DNA from: Clitopilus passeckerianus
Lineage: Eukaryota; Basidiomycota; Agaricomycetes; Agaricales; Entolomataceae
Direction: 5' to 3'
DNA: 64,000 bases
Assembly (NCBI GenBank): GCA_944990035.1
Contig: CALYLX010000141.1
Coordinates: forward strand, 1 to 64,000
The position numbers and the translations under genes were made by a program. The notes beneath the pieces were generated by a model. The model did no database searches. It had not been told where the DNA came from and worked only from the letters and a program-made list of their open reading frames with translations. Of this stretch, positions 24,710 to 35,209 are shown in pieces (the first letter of the stretch is position 1; the number at the start of each line of letters is the position of its first letter).

Positions 24710-27700
24710 TTAGTCAACATAACGTACAACAATTTGGTGTGCTGACACCAAGAAAGGCCACGCTTCTGAATCTCTGTTGATGAAGAGGTTAGGAGCGGCT
24801 TGCTGAAAATGAAGGTAATAACATACACTGTGTTTATGTCTTTCACTGCTCTTCTCAGGACGAAACTGTGTGACATGTAGAAAGGTGTACCATCCACCTG
24901 TTGTCGATCTCCCGTCCCCGCAGGCGATTTCCGAATTCTTGGACAGAACAAACTCGCCGACGCAGGCCGAATCACATTCCCTGACGCAGTCAGCAGAATG
25001 CCACCTCCCACAGCTTCGTCCAATACGACCATGTCATATTTCACTGGCTGCGTGAGCATATATGGGCCCAATCTTGTCAGCAGTTCCGTGCCCATGAGAG
25101 GGCGAGATGCCTTCTGTGACACGGAGAAGTTGGGTACATAGAATTCGCCAAAGCCGGGCTGACCAGGGAGAATGAAGGGTGGTGGGAATACACGGCATGA
25201 GACTACGGCGTCGGAAGTGTAGGCATGCATGAGAGAGGGACGGTCCGATACAAAAGTAGACATAAACCTGGATCATATGCGTCAGATGAGGAGTAGAAAC
25301 AACAACGTGAATATACCAACCGTTGCAAAAAGCCTTTAGCCAACAACTCTTCTTCCTCCCAATTTCTGGAGCTGGTACTGCTGGTAGCACTCATCGGAAA
25401 GGGAGATGGTCCAGGTACGTCCATACCGCCCGTTTCAACAGGCAGCGCTGACGACGGTATCCTCAATCGTTTCGGTAGAAGGGGCTTGACTTGCTCATTG
25501 TGGTTCAAATTCTTTGCAGGATGTACGGCAGGCAACAAGGGTGCTTGTCCACCTTTTGGCGTACTGCTCTTGTCTTCGCTAGGGTTTCTTGAAGGCGGAA
25601 TTGAAATCGTGAGCAAAGGAGGGCTAAACCGCAGACTGGCCCGCTTCGGCAAAGCTGACTTTGTGGACTGGTGTAGAGGAACCTCAGGGGACGAGTCGTA
25701 TTTCTGCGAAGGAGACATGAGATCGGGCGCTGTGCTTGAACCTGTCATTAATCGCTTTCGCTTCGGTAATGGGGGCCCTCGCGATTTCGAAAACGCGTTA
25801 CTAAGGGGTACCGAGGGAGAGCTTGATATGGAGGGGAGGCTGGGAGACACCGTGGCACTAAGAGCCGTAAGAGGCGAGCACCCTAGAGGGGTCATGTTGT
25901 AACCCTCAAAGCGGGCAATCGCAGGATTTACAGGGGTGGATGTCATTAATGGAGGTGTAAGTTGTTGCATGGACGTATCGTGTCCGTGTCCGAATGAAGG
26001 AATATCTGTGGGAGGCTGTGGTGATGGTACAAGTGGCCGGGCTGCCGGGGATGGTTGTGTTAGGATGAGTGAGGATGCGATATGTTGGTTCAAACTAAGA
26101 TCTTTAAGGTTCATAGGCTCGACAGGTTCGTAGGGAAGCTGATCAAGAGTGACCCGGCTGGGCTCAAATGTTGTAGTCTTGGGATGTAGAATGGGTGATG
26201 GTGCCGGAACAATCTCTACAAGAGGCTTGCTCGCTGCCGCAGGCGCCGCCTGCGGAGGTGATCGAGGAGGTTCAGGGGCCTTGGCTCTTGAGGGTGAGGC
26301 ATTATGCATTGTATACATTTCAGATGGAGTTGACGATGGCCCAGGGCTACTGTCGATCTCCATTCCGTTGACACCCAAGCTTTTCGGCCAAGATTGCACA
26401 GGCCAGAGAGACTGCTTGGGTGGCGCATATAGGGATGGTTCCAAACTGGAAGTTGGTTCAATGATGCTGTGATGGGTGGGTGCAGCCGAAGGTGCTGGAA
26501 GAGGAGGGGGATTGGATCTTGTATTGGCATCAGGTTCCTTTGTCTCCAACGTTGGGCGTGGTGGAGAACTGTGTGCGGGAAGTACAGGTGCAGGAATTAC
26601 GGGAGGTGGCTGAGATATTGATTTAGAAGCATCGATCTTCGGTGGCTTGCCAACATCAGATGGGCTGTTGGATGGAGGCAGGTGCTGCTTGGAGATGGCG
26701 TTGGGTCGGGGAGGAAGACCAGACGCCTCTTTGCTGGGTTGGGCAGAGAAAGATGGGGTAGGCTTGGCTTGAGCCTTGAGCGCAGGGGGCCTAGGTATTG
26801 GTGGATTATCAACGATTATGACATCGTCGCCGTCATCTGGCTGAGCAAGACGTTGCTTTTTTGACAAAGTCGATGTTGAACCGGTGTTGGGCGTCTGTAC
26901 TTGAGAAGCACCCGGCTTCCTAATATTATCGGAAGGTGCTTTGATGTTTTGCTTGGATGGAGGGCCGTCCAGGATAATAATGTCGTCGTCGACATCAATG
27001 ACTGTCGTATCTTGTGGTTTCTTCTCGGGAAGCAATGTATCAGACCAAACAGGTACTCTGCTAGTCCATTCAATGACCATGCCGTCATCTCTGGAAAAAA
27101 ACGAAGTTATTCAGTAAACGCACATGAGGAAGCTGCATATAGTCAATTTACCTGAAGAACCCTTTCACTATGCCGAAGCCGAGCCTCCTCAGCGTGCTGA
27201 GTTCCTTCTTGTAGAATTCTTGCCGATTCTGAATATGCCGAGCATGCGTCTTCCTGCAATTCTGGGGAAGCTGGTACAGGCTGCAAAACTCCGTCACGAG
27301 TCTCCGGGTTGGAGGAAGATCCAATAGCGAAAGCGAAGGACTCCGAGGCTCAGGCTTCACAGGACCATCCCGAGATGGCATGGTAGATATTGTGGGTGAT
27401 TGCGCTGAGTCTTTTGTATCCAGGTTGGTTTCGTCCCTTGGAATAGTCTTGGAAGCTAGAGCTCGAACCCTTTCTGTAAGTTTGCGTCGTTTCGGAGCTG
27501 AGCCAGACGTGGCTTGAGAGGATGGAGGGGGTGCCCGTTTAAGCGACTTCTCCTCCTTGGGAATGGCAGCGCTTGTCTGTAACTGATCATCATGCACAAC
27601 CTCTGAGCGCTTGGGAGCTGAACGCGTTTCAATGCTAGGTGGCGCTCTGGTAGCTCCCTCACGCTGCGAGGGAATGTTTGCGACACTTGGCGTCTGGGTA

Positions 27701-28395
27701 ACGCGTGGAGGTTCAGCAGGAAGCGGTTGTACGTTCTGAGGCGGGGTGATGGCGAGCGGATAGGAAAAAGTAGGCGGACTCAAGCTAGCTTGCGTTAATG
27801 CAGGCGATGGCAGAAGGGGTGTCGTGATCGAGGCACCCTGTTCCGGGGTTGAGCTATGGGCTGCTGAGGTGGTCGCCGCACTTGGAGGATTCTGAGTGGC
27901 GGGTAATGAGATCGGGATGGTCAGAGGACTGAGAAGCTCTTGCTTCGCCTGAAGCGTTGCCGGCGGCGGTTGCTCGAAGTTCAATGGCCTAGAGGTGTTC
28001 ATTTGACGGTCACTCGCTGGTAGTTGCGGGGGATATCTGTATGGAAGAGGAGGGCCTGATATAGGTGGATGTGGATTGGAAGAACCAGGTTGGCGCCACG
28101 AGGAATGGTGATTACCGCCGTGATCACTGACACGACCCATGCCACGATTAGGTTTGTTCCCTCGGCTGCTTTCTTGAGTGCGGCTTGGAGCGTTATTAGC
28201 GCCGCCTCGAGCTTTCCTAGGCGATGAGTGTTCTCTGCGGCCCCAGCGAGGAGGAGGCGGCGCTGACGCAGAAACCATTGGAACGGCGTGGTCTCGTTTG
28301 TTTACGACCTCGTTGGGCTGCTCATCCTCCCGATGACTGTGATTGAACGTTCTGAGACCGCGGCCACGATGCCACGGACCTGTCCCTCGGAGCAT
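24710..28395 (-). CDS. Large disordered protein with C-terminal NTF2-like domain, 1172 aa
   Basis: Exons (descending): 27152-28395, 25321-27090, 24827-25267, 24710-24773; all phases agree. The N-terminus is RG-rich ('WHRGRGLR', several RG/GR pairs), which suggests RNA binding. About 900 Pro/Ser-rich residues follow. One ordered helical island near residue 370-415 reads 'RRLVTEFCSLYQLPQNCR' and leads into 'RRLGFGIVKGFFR'. Two acidic patches, 'IDVDDDIIILDGPP' and 'DDVIIVDNPP', resemble SUMO-interacting motifs. From about residue 1000 an NTF2-like fold appears: 'FLQRFMSTFVSDRPSLMHAY', 'DGTPFYMSHSFVLRRA', and after a 53-nt last intron 'WPFLVSAHQIVVRY'. The last block resembles the NTF2-like domain of Mex67/NXF-type mRNA export factors. 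Inference: an RNA-processing or export adaptor. It diverges from the eL37 gene. Confidence 0.75.
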
Positions 28396-28791
28396 TGCTG
28401 GTCACTGGCGCGAGGCGCCTACAACGTCAAACGAAGTTCTCGCCGGCCGAAACGTCCACAATAACTTTAGGTTGAACAAGAAGATTGGAAAGCCCTGGTA
28501 CAAAGATTAGCTCGTTGAAGTTTCGAGTTGGTTGCATATATGCGCACCTAAGTTTCCGACATTAACTACGCTTACGTGGGCCTCGTCGTTGAGGAGAACG
28601 ATGAGCTCAAGGGTTTTGTTGAAGCGAGTCAGCAGTGACCAGCGCTTGATCAGAACCGGGATCATTCTCATCCCAATTTGGCAACTGGGGTCGCGTGGCG
28701 AAATTCCCACACTCGCAGCAACTCGCAAGCACATCGTCCTCAAATCTCGCCCATCCGCCACCAACACTAAAATCCTCAAGATCACGACGAG
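28396..28791. promoter_or_regulatory. Bidirectional promoter region, NTF2-like gene / eL37
   Basis: Only about 395 bp separate the two start codons, which face away from each other. Such divergent pairs often share regulation; here that is an inference. Frames within it on both strands look non-coding. The pyrimidine-rich run just before 28792 fits a ribosomal-protein transcription start. Confidence 0.5.
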
Positions 28792-29466
28792 ATGGTGAGT
28801 CTTTGCTGTCTGAGACGCCGAAGCTATGTCCCAGGATGCCTTGGAATCGAATTACGAGGAAGAACGGGATGATTTGGAGGTGGATTGGTCGTTGAACGGT
28901 TGGATGAGGTTGGATGGACTGATGAAATCTGGGCGATATGAAACCTTGGGACATGGCCTCTCGGTCGTCGTTCCCGACGGCGCATACGTGATTACTGACT
29001 CGATACTCTTTTAGACAAAAGGTACTTCGTCCTTTGGGTACGTTCAATATCCGTTTGGCAACCCAGGACAACCGCTCACAAATTTTCTTACAGTAAGAGG
29101 CACACCAAGTCGCACACCCTCTGCAGGCGATGCGGAAACCGTGCATTCCACAGACAACACAAAAGTACGCCACCCTAGTCGCCTCATTGGACTCCTTATC
29201 GATGGTGTTTTTCAGCTTGTGCCCAGTGCGGCTACCCTTCGGCAAAACTGAGGTCTTATGAGTGGGGACAGAAGGCTAAGCGCAGAAAGACCACCGGCAC
29301 TGGCAGGATGCGCTACTTGAAGGAGGTCTCCAGGAGGTTCAAGAACGGCTTCAGGTGAGAATACACATTGGCGGAACCTTCGTGGTTCAAACTCCAACCT
29401 ATTTTTACTTGCAGGGAGAACACTGTTGCCACTAAGAAGGCCAAGAAGACAACATCAGAAGCCTAA
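28792..29466 (+). CDS. RPL37: 60S ribosomal protein eL37, 95 aa
   Basis: Structural zinc-binding protein of the large ribosomal subunit. Exons 28792-28794 (the ATG alone), 29015-29037, 29094-29164, 29216-29354, 29415-29466. The assembled protein begins [19 protein letters not shown]. The zinc ligands are CRRC and CAQC. The middle '[18 protein letters not shown]' and the end '[10 protein letters not shown]' are typical of the family. The first exon holds only the start codon and is followed by a 220-nt intron, a layout often seen in fungal ribosomal-protein genes. The gene is complete. Confidence 0.96.
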
Positions 29467-30096
29467 GCGTCACGGTTTCTTCGTCTACATTGATGTTGTC
29501 AATTTATACTGGCTATACCTATTGCAATCAGAGATCCACATGCCAGATGTATGCCATGCCCACTCCAATGATATATGCATCCTGCCCCAGGCCAATGGTT
29601 AGCGATTGAATGTGTCTACAATCGGCGGCTGCTCATCGTAAGTTCGAGCCGAACATTGAGCGATCTTACTTCAAACTGTCTGGAGCTGAGTCCGAAATGT
29701 TTCCGTTTTGGCATCGACTACCATGGCTCGCCCTGGGGTTCCAAGATGCGCCTTCAACGACCCTGGCAACTCTGACTCTGATATTCATCTCGTTCTCGCG
29801 TGGCTAAAAATTCTATGCATGCAAGAAGATGTGAGCAACTAAAGTGCAATGAATCATGACGTGGACAAGCTGTCGTGGGTCGGGTAAGCTCTCAATGCCA
29901 CCGCTCCCTCAATGTGAGTAACCGCCTGACAGAGTCTGACAGTGTCCCATCTTAAAACACGGGGGCGCTCGTGGCCCTGCAGATCCAGATGTTATATTAA
30001 CAGCTGAACTATCACAGGAGCGATGTTCGAAGGTTGGTTTCCTCCCTTCTGGTACAGGAGCCGCCAGTGCAAGAACCTTCGACCTGGAGTTTCTCT
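29467..30096. other. Spacer between eL37 and first 7TM gene
   Basis: About 630 bp. No gene supported; the last part should carry the promoter of the gene at 30097. Confidence 0.4.
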
Positions 30097-31395
30097 ATGT
30101 ATATGCACCAGAAGCTCAGCCTGGAGGCTTGGTGGGGTGCGTGTTGATTCCAATGCTTCCGGCGCACTTCTGAGAGCCTCTCAATCATCTTTTAGCTATC
30201 ACTACCCCTCTCGGTGGCATCGCTATTATCCTTACCAGCTTCCGGTTATACCATCGCTACAAGATCTGGAAGTTATGGTGGGATGATCTCTTCGCGCTAC
30301 TGTCGATGCTTTGCGAGGCAATATACCTAGCAACACCCTTTCTCAGACGTTCCCCACGCCATCGTAGGCACATTTCCTTCGCCTATTGAATCAAACGCTA
30401 ACACTACGAGTTAGCTTCTAATCTCCAGCAACAGATTCTATACTTCTGGCTCTCGCAGACCATGTTTCCACTTGTCGTATGGTACGACAGCTCCTACCTC
30501 TCTTCGCGTCCACCTCTAATTTCACGTGCCCACCTTAGGACAGCTCGTATCAGCATCGGCATGTCGATAGCAAGATTAGCTGCACCAAGGTCGCGCATCC
30601 GAATGTGCCTCTACGCCATCAACGCCGGCTTTGGACTCATTGCCTTTGGCTTCATGTTCCAGCGGGTCTACGTCTGCACCCGTAATACGAAATGGCACTC
30701 AAACCCAGCCATTATGTGCTACCTCGGAAATGGGATTGGGTATATCACCTTAGCAAGTATGCACCTGTCTTGCATCATCAGTGTGCGACATCGATACTGA
30801 CTCCTTGGCTGAGCAGCGGACGTAGTAGCTGACGCATGCCTCGTTATAATACCCATCAACCTCTTCATGCGAATGAAGCTCCCCCGAAAGCAACGAATAA
30901 TGTTGCTCAGCATATTTGCATCGAGTGCGCTGAGCACACTCGTCGGAATTGTCTATGTGGTTTTCGTGTTCATGTCCCGCAAGCGCCGTTTGACATGGGG
31001 TTATGTGATACAAACCATGGCCGGAATAAAGGTATGTTTCCTCCTCTAACATCGACTTCTTGTGCCCTGACTAAATATCCGATGTTTAGGCCGCAGTCGT
31101 GTTGATGGTATGCAACCTACTGGTGGTTGTCACCTATATCTATCGCAAGTTCCGGCACGAAGAGGAGGACAATACCGTATCCAGCCATCCAGGAACTACG
31201 AAGGATCAGCTGGGAGTAATAACATTCCCAACACGACCTCTTCCGACAACGACAGAAGTCCAGTTGACAATACTGGAAACTGCCGACATGACTGCACAGA
31301 ACTTTACCTTTGCGGAGGCATTGAGTCGAATGAACGTTCATCCTACAGTGGCCAGTAACGACACGCCACATTCGAGCCCACGACATACCGCATAA
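30097..31395 (+). CDS. Seven-helix membrane protein, fungal rhodopsin-like/PTH11-like, copy 1 (337 aa)
   Basis: Exons 30097-30136, 30196-30363, 30415-30481, 30539-30756, 30817-31031, 31090-31395; all phases agree. Helix 1 begins 'ITTPLGGIAIILTSF'. It is followed by 'KLWWDDLFALLSMLCEA', which fits the 'WDD' signature of the fungal rhodopsin-like domain found in PTH11-related receptors. Further hydrophobic segments are 'QTMFPLVVW', 'YAINAGFGLIAFGFMFQR', 'IGYITLA', 'LLSIFASSALSTLVGIVYVV' and 'AAVVLMVCNLLVVVTYIY'. The tail of about 70 residues is cytosolic-type and polar. No Lys in a retinal-binding context is obvious, so a light role is not implied. It is paralogous to the gene at 33435, with matching intron positions. 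Ligand and function are unknown. Confidence 0.82.
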
Positions 31396-33434
31396 TTCTC
31401 TCACATAATTCTGCTCTTGGTACCGTATAGCTTGGCTAATGCATTAATCACTGTATTGTAGAACCTCTTGACCTTTGATGGCATAATGTATCAATGTAGT
31501 TTTCCAAGTGCCCTCTATCGACGTCAAGGTTGCAAAAGGTGCTGTATATCCCGGTCACCGGGAATTCCGAGATTTTCAGGCTGTCGGTGGATCTCTGCAA
31601 AGACTCTGTACCTTGGTACTAAATTTGGCTGGGACCTGGGGAAAGGCCTGACATTTGGACCTGCCAATGAACCCCTTGTTGCTACATTCTCATTATAGAT
31701 CACGCCAGTTGCGCCTAACAAGGCGTATCCAGAGCGAACGTTTTCAAGAAACAAGAAAAGAGCTATCGACCCGATGGCAGGTCTACGGCTCAACACACCC
31801 TATCCCAAGCCAGAGAGTCGGTGACAGAAACTGGAAATGGCCTCTCATTCGGCTTGCCGCCAAGGGTCTCCAAGAATTTGTTGTGGGAGGTTCTAGAACT
31901 GATATTGAATTGACTTTGTACTGGGAAGTCTATGAGGATTCGCGCACTCAACCCGCCCACAGCGCTATTTCAAAGCCAAGAGCCTATTTTCTCTTATCTT
32001 CAACAGTGGCTGAAACTCCTCCCAAGAGATGGGCCACAACGCGACCAGAACTTAAATCCGATGACCACTGATACAAGCGAGATCACTCATCACAAACCCC
32101 GACAATCCCTGAAAATCTGCCGGCATGCCCACAGACGTTTTGGGAGGTCCTGAGGCGAAACCTTATTATCGCGAGTGCTGTTAGGAGGCAGCAAAATATT
32201 CATAGTAAAACACACAGGGATTTCAAGTTGCAAAAGGACTCGGACGCAATTCTAGCCCATCAATTCGTTCTCACACAGGGTCACTATGAGGGCCCTTCAA
32301 CCACCCTGTCCTACCCTGTCAGGTCCTCTCGAGGCTGGCTACCACATTCACTTGTCGTCCAACCGGAAGCTACGGCTTGAGAACATCGCTTGAACACAGT
32401 AGATCCGATCCTTTTGCCGCACTGGCAATGGGGGCAAATGTAGCTCAAAGACACCGGTTGCGTCACTGAGGAGAAAACAAATGAAGGGCCTCATCTCACT
32501 GTATTCTTTGAGCCGACACGCAAGAACTATAGCCCATGGTTGTAACACGATCACTTGCCACTGGGAGCTTGCAGAGCTTATCAAACCTCGCACGTTTATC
32601 GCAAGTTCACATCACGGTCTTCCAAAATAATCCGGTTTTCAAATCAATCTGCCACCGTCTGCCAGGCCTTCAGATATGTAACATATGCACAATATATTCC
32701 GTCATTCCTGCAATGTTCTTATCCTCTGACAGCCTCGGAAACTGGGTCCCATTTATTCTTCCAAAGTCCTGCCAGGTTCCCTCAAACGTCGAGGGTCGAT
32801 CGGACCGAACGTATTGATTTATCGTGGAGCAGAATTTAACCGTGCTCTGGCCACTATACTTGACTTGTGCTATTCCGCACCAAACCATGGAGGCAGGCTT
32901 TATCGATCGGCCAAAGTAGTTACAAAATGCTTCCGCCCTTGGCTTCTAACCTTATTCGGACCTCCATACGGATCCTCGTTTTCTCCAAATTCTGTTCCTG
33001 GCGGTCCAAATGGGACCAAACGCAACCAAATGGCGGCCCCGGTTTTGGCAAGACCACTCTGGAAACCTGGCTGTCCAGGTTCGCCACACCATGTGTACCA
33101 ATGTGCCTTCGCCTGTCTGCAAAGTTTCGCAGCGTGTGCCCAACTCGAGCCAATGCGGTGGCATGCTAGTGTTCGAGCCTGCCCCTCCGTGCTTTCCGTA
33201 CTGTGCCGAGGAGGACCTATCACTCGCTGTCCAAATTCATCACTATTCAGAGTGTCGACATCGAAATCGCTTTAAACCCAATTTTAAACCATGATATCCA
33301 TTGACAGAAGTTTTCCTCGGAACGTGTAAATACCCTTCGCTCGACTCGGTTGACAGTCGTCCTCTACTCCAGGCTAGCCGTCAACAAACCCATGTTGTAC
33401 AGTACCATCTAGTATCCTCAAGCCTTTCGTGTCA
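31396..33434. other. Spacer between the two 7TM genes
   Basis: About 2 kb with no supported gene. A block at about 32810-33300 is open in several frames on both strands at once, with higher GC than its flanks. This is more like a non-coding repeat or inserted piece than a gene. The promoter of the second 7TM gene should lie at the right end. Confidence 0.4.
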
Positions 33435-34742
33435 ATGCCAGTGCCAACTACAAATTATGGACAGAAGCTAAGCCTGAAGGCGTACTGGGGTACGTTTCTT
33501 CTTGCAAGGATATCACATGAAGGATCTTACCATTCCATCGATTAGGTGTTATCACCCCACTCAACGTGCTGGCGATCTCATCGACGGTCTTTCGCCTCTG
33601 TCAACGATCCTCTGCACGAAAACTATGGGGCGACGATTATATGGCTTTCGTCTCGCTACTTTGCGCGATTGGGTACATGTCGACGCCATACTTCCGGGAC
33701 GATGGTGCGTAGACTTGTCGCTTTGCATTCAGAAATTTAACCGCCCTTCTAGACAACCTCCCTATGCCCCTTACTGCAGACCAGCTACACCGACGCATCG
33801 TTACTTGGTGGCTTTCCACCATTCTCTTTCCCCTAGTCGTCTGGTAAGTCCCCGATGCGCAATCGGCTCCTCTCCGAAACACGGAACGTAATGACCAAAC
33901 TTCGCTCTTTAGGACCGCGCGGATGAGCATAGGGCTGTCTATAGTGCGCCTTGTACCATCAAGAACGCGTTGTCATTACTTTCTGGTCGCGATGAACATG
34001 AGTTTCCTCGGGGCGGTGCTTGCATTGGTGTTGGACCGCGTCCGTAGATGCGCACCTATTACTTCGTGGCACCACAACAGGGCCGTTCACTGCTATAGTG
34101 GACTAACATACGCGTATGTTACCCTCGCCGGTGAGTACCTACTTTATCCTAGACCAACCACTTTACTGGATAAATATTAATGCAATTTTTTCATGCAGCT
34201 GATTTGACGAGTGACACATTCTTGGTTCTGGTGCCTTTTATGATGTTGCGCAACACGACACTGCCGCCACGCCTTCGACGACTAATTATGGCTATTTTCG
34301 CATCTAGTATACTCAGTTCAATAGCGGGTATAGTTTCAGCCATATTCCTGGTCAAGGCGCGCCGCACGCCGCTCACTTGGGGTTGGGTGGTTCAGTTCAC
34401 CTCAAACATCAAGGTTCGCTCGATATCTTGTGATCAACTGTGTGAACTCAGATAACGAACATCTCTCACCAGGCGGCGGTAACCCTTTCTGTATGCAACC
34501 TCTTGGTTGTGGTCACATTTATCTACCGAAGAGTTCGAACCGACGAGGCCAAGGATGACGATGTTCCAGTGTCAGATTCGGAGTCAGATATAGAGATTAG
34601 TAAGTTGGACAGTAGGCAACGCCCTGGAACACCCCCAGCGCAAGCCAGGTCGCACGACCCAAAGGCATGCCCTGATGACACCCCCATTCAGACCGGCAAT
34701 CCTAAGGGGATGAGTACAATTGGTGTACCTAGAACTCAATGA
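33435..34742 (+). CDS. Seven-helix membrane protein, fungal rhodopsin-like/PTH11-like, copy 2 (335 aa)
   Basis: Exons 33435-33489, 33546-33704, 33753-33843, 33913-34130, 34199-34413, 34473-34742. Six exons with the same intron phases as the gene at 30097; exons 4 and 5 have identical lengths in both copies (218 and 215 nt). The start MPVPTTNYGQ leads to 'KLSLKAYWGVITPLNVLA', the counterpart of 'KLSLEAWWGAITTPLGGI' in copy 1. The 'WGDDYMAFVSLLC' signature, 'LSTILFPLVVW', 'IMAIFASSILSSIAGIVSAI' and 'NLLVVVTFIYRRV' align with copy 1. The C-terminal tail is acidic and differs. The proteins are clearly diverged, so the duplication is old. Function unknown; receptor-like by fold only. Confidence 0.82.
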
Positions 34743-35209
34743 CCGCCGGAAGTTGTACGCTTCGATCATAACCGCTGGACATTCATTCAATCACGGAGCC
34801 CCAGAAGATCAACCTGTACGACCTCGATAACGGACAACGTGAAGTGTAGAGCATAAATCTCTGTAAACCTATGTAAATTATCATTACCGCGGCTATGTTC
34901 ATGTCCTTCGTTAAGTTATACAGCAGTGTACACATTGAAAACATGTATGTGACGCGTTAGGTCTTGGAAAACTGTGCTTCCCTCCTCGTCCGCCTTTCGA
35001 GAAAACTCAAGGAACGCGACGCGCCAAGCACGTGCCTCCGCGAATAGACCACGTGAAACGATGTCACTATTACCTCACTCGGTTCATCGCGACATTCCGA
35101 CGACAAGCCTCAAGGCAAACTTTGACGTTGACCAGAACTGTGCTGTTCGAGTACCTTCATTGACGAATCTTTTACGACTATAACGACACTTTAAACGGCA
35201 CCGTCGACC
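34743..35209. other. Spacer before TMEM16 gene
   Basis: About 465 bp; promoter region of the downstream gene. No specific element recognised. Confidence 0.35.

Noticed and set aside
28607..29245. Minus-strand 212-codon frame
   Set aside because: It runs antisense through the eL37 exons and introns, whose plus-strand protein is certain.
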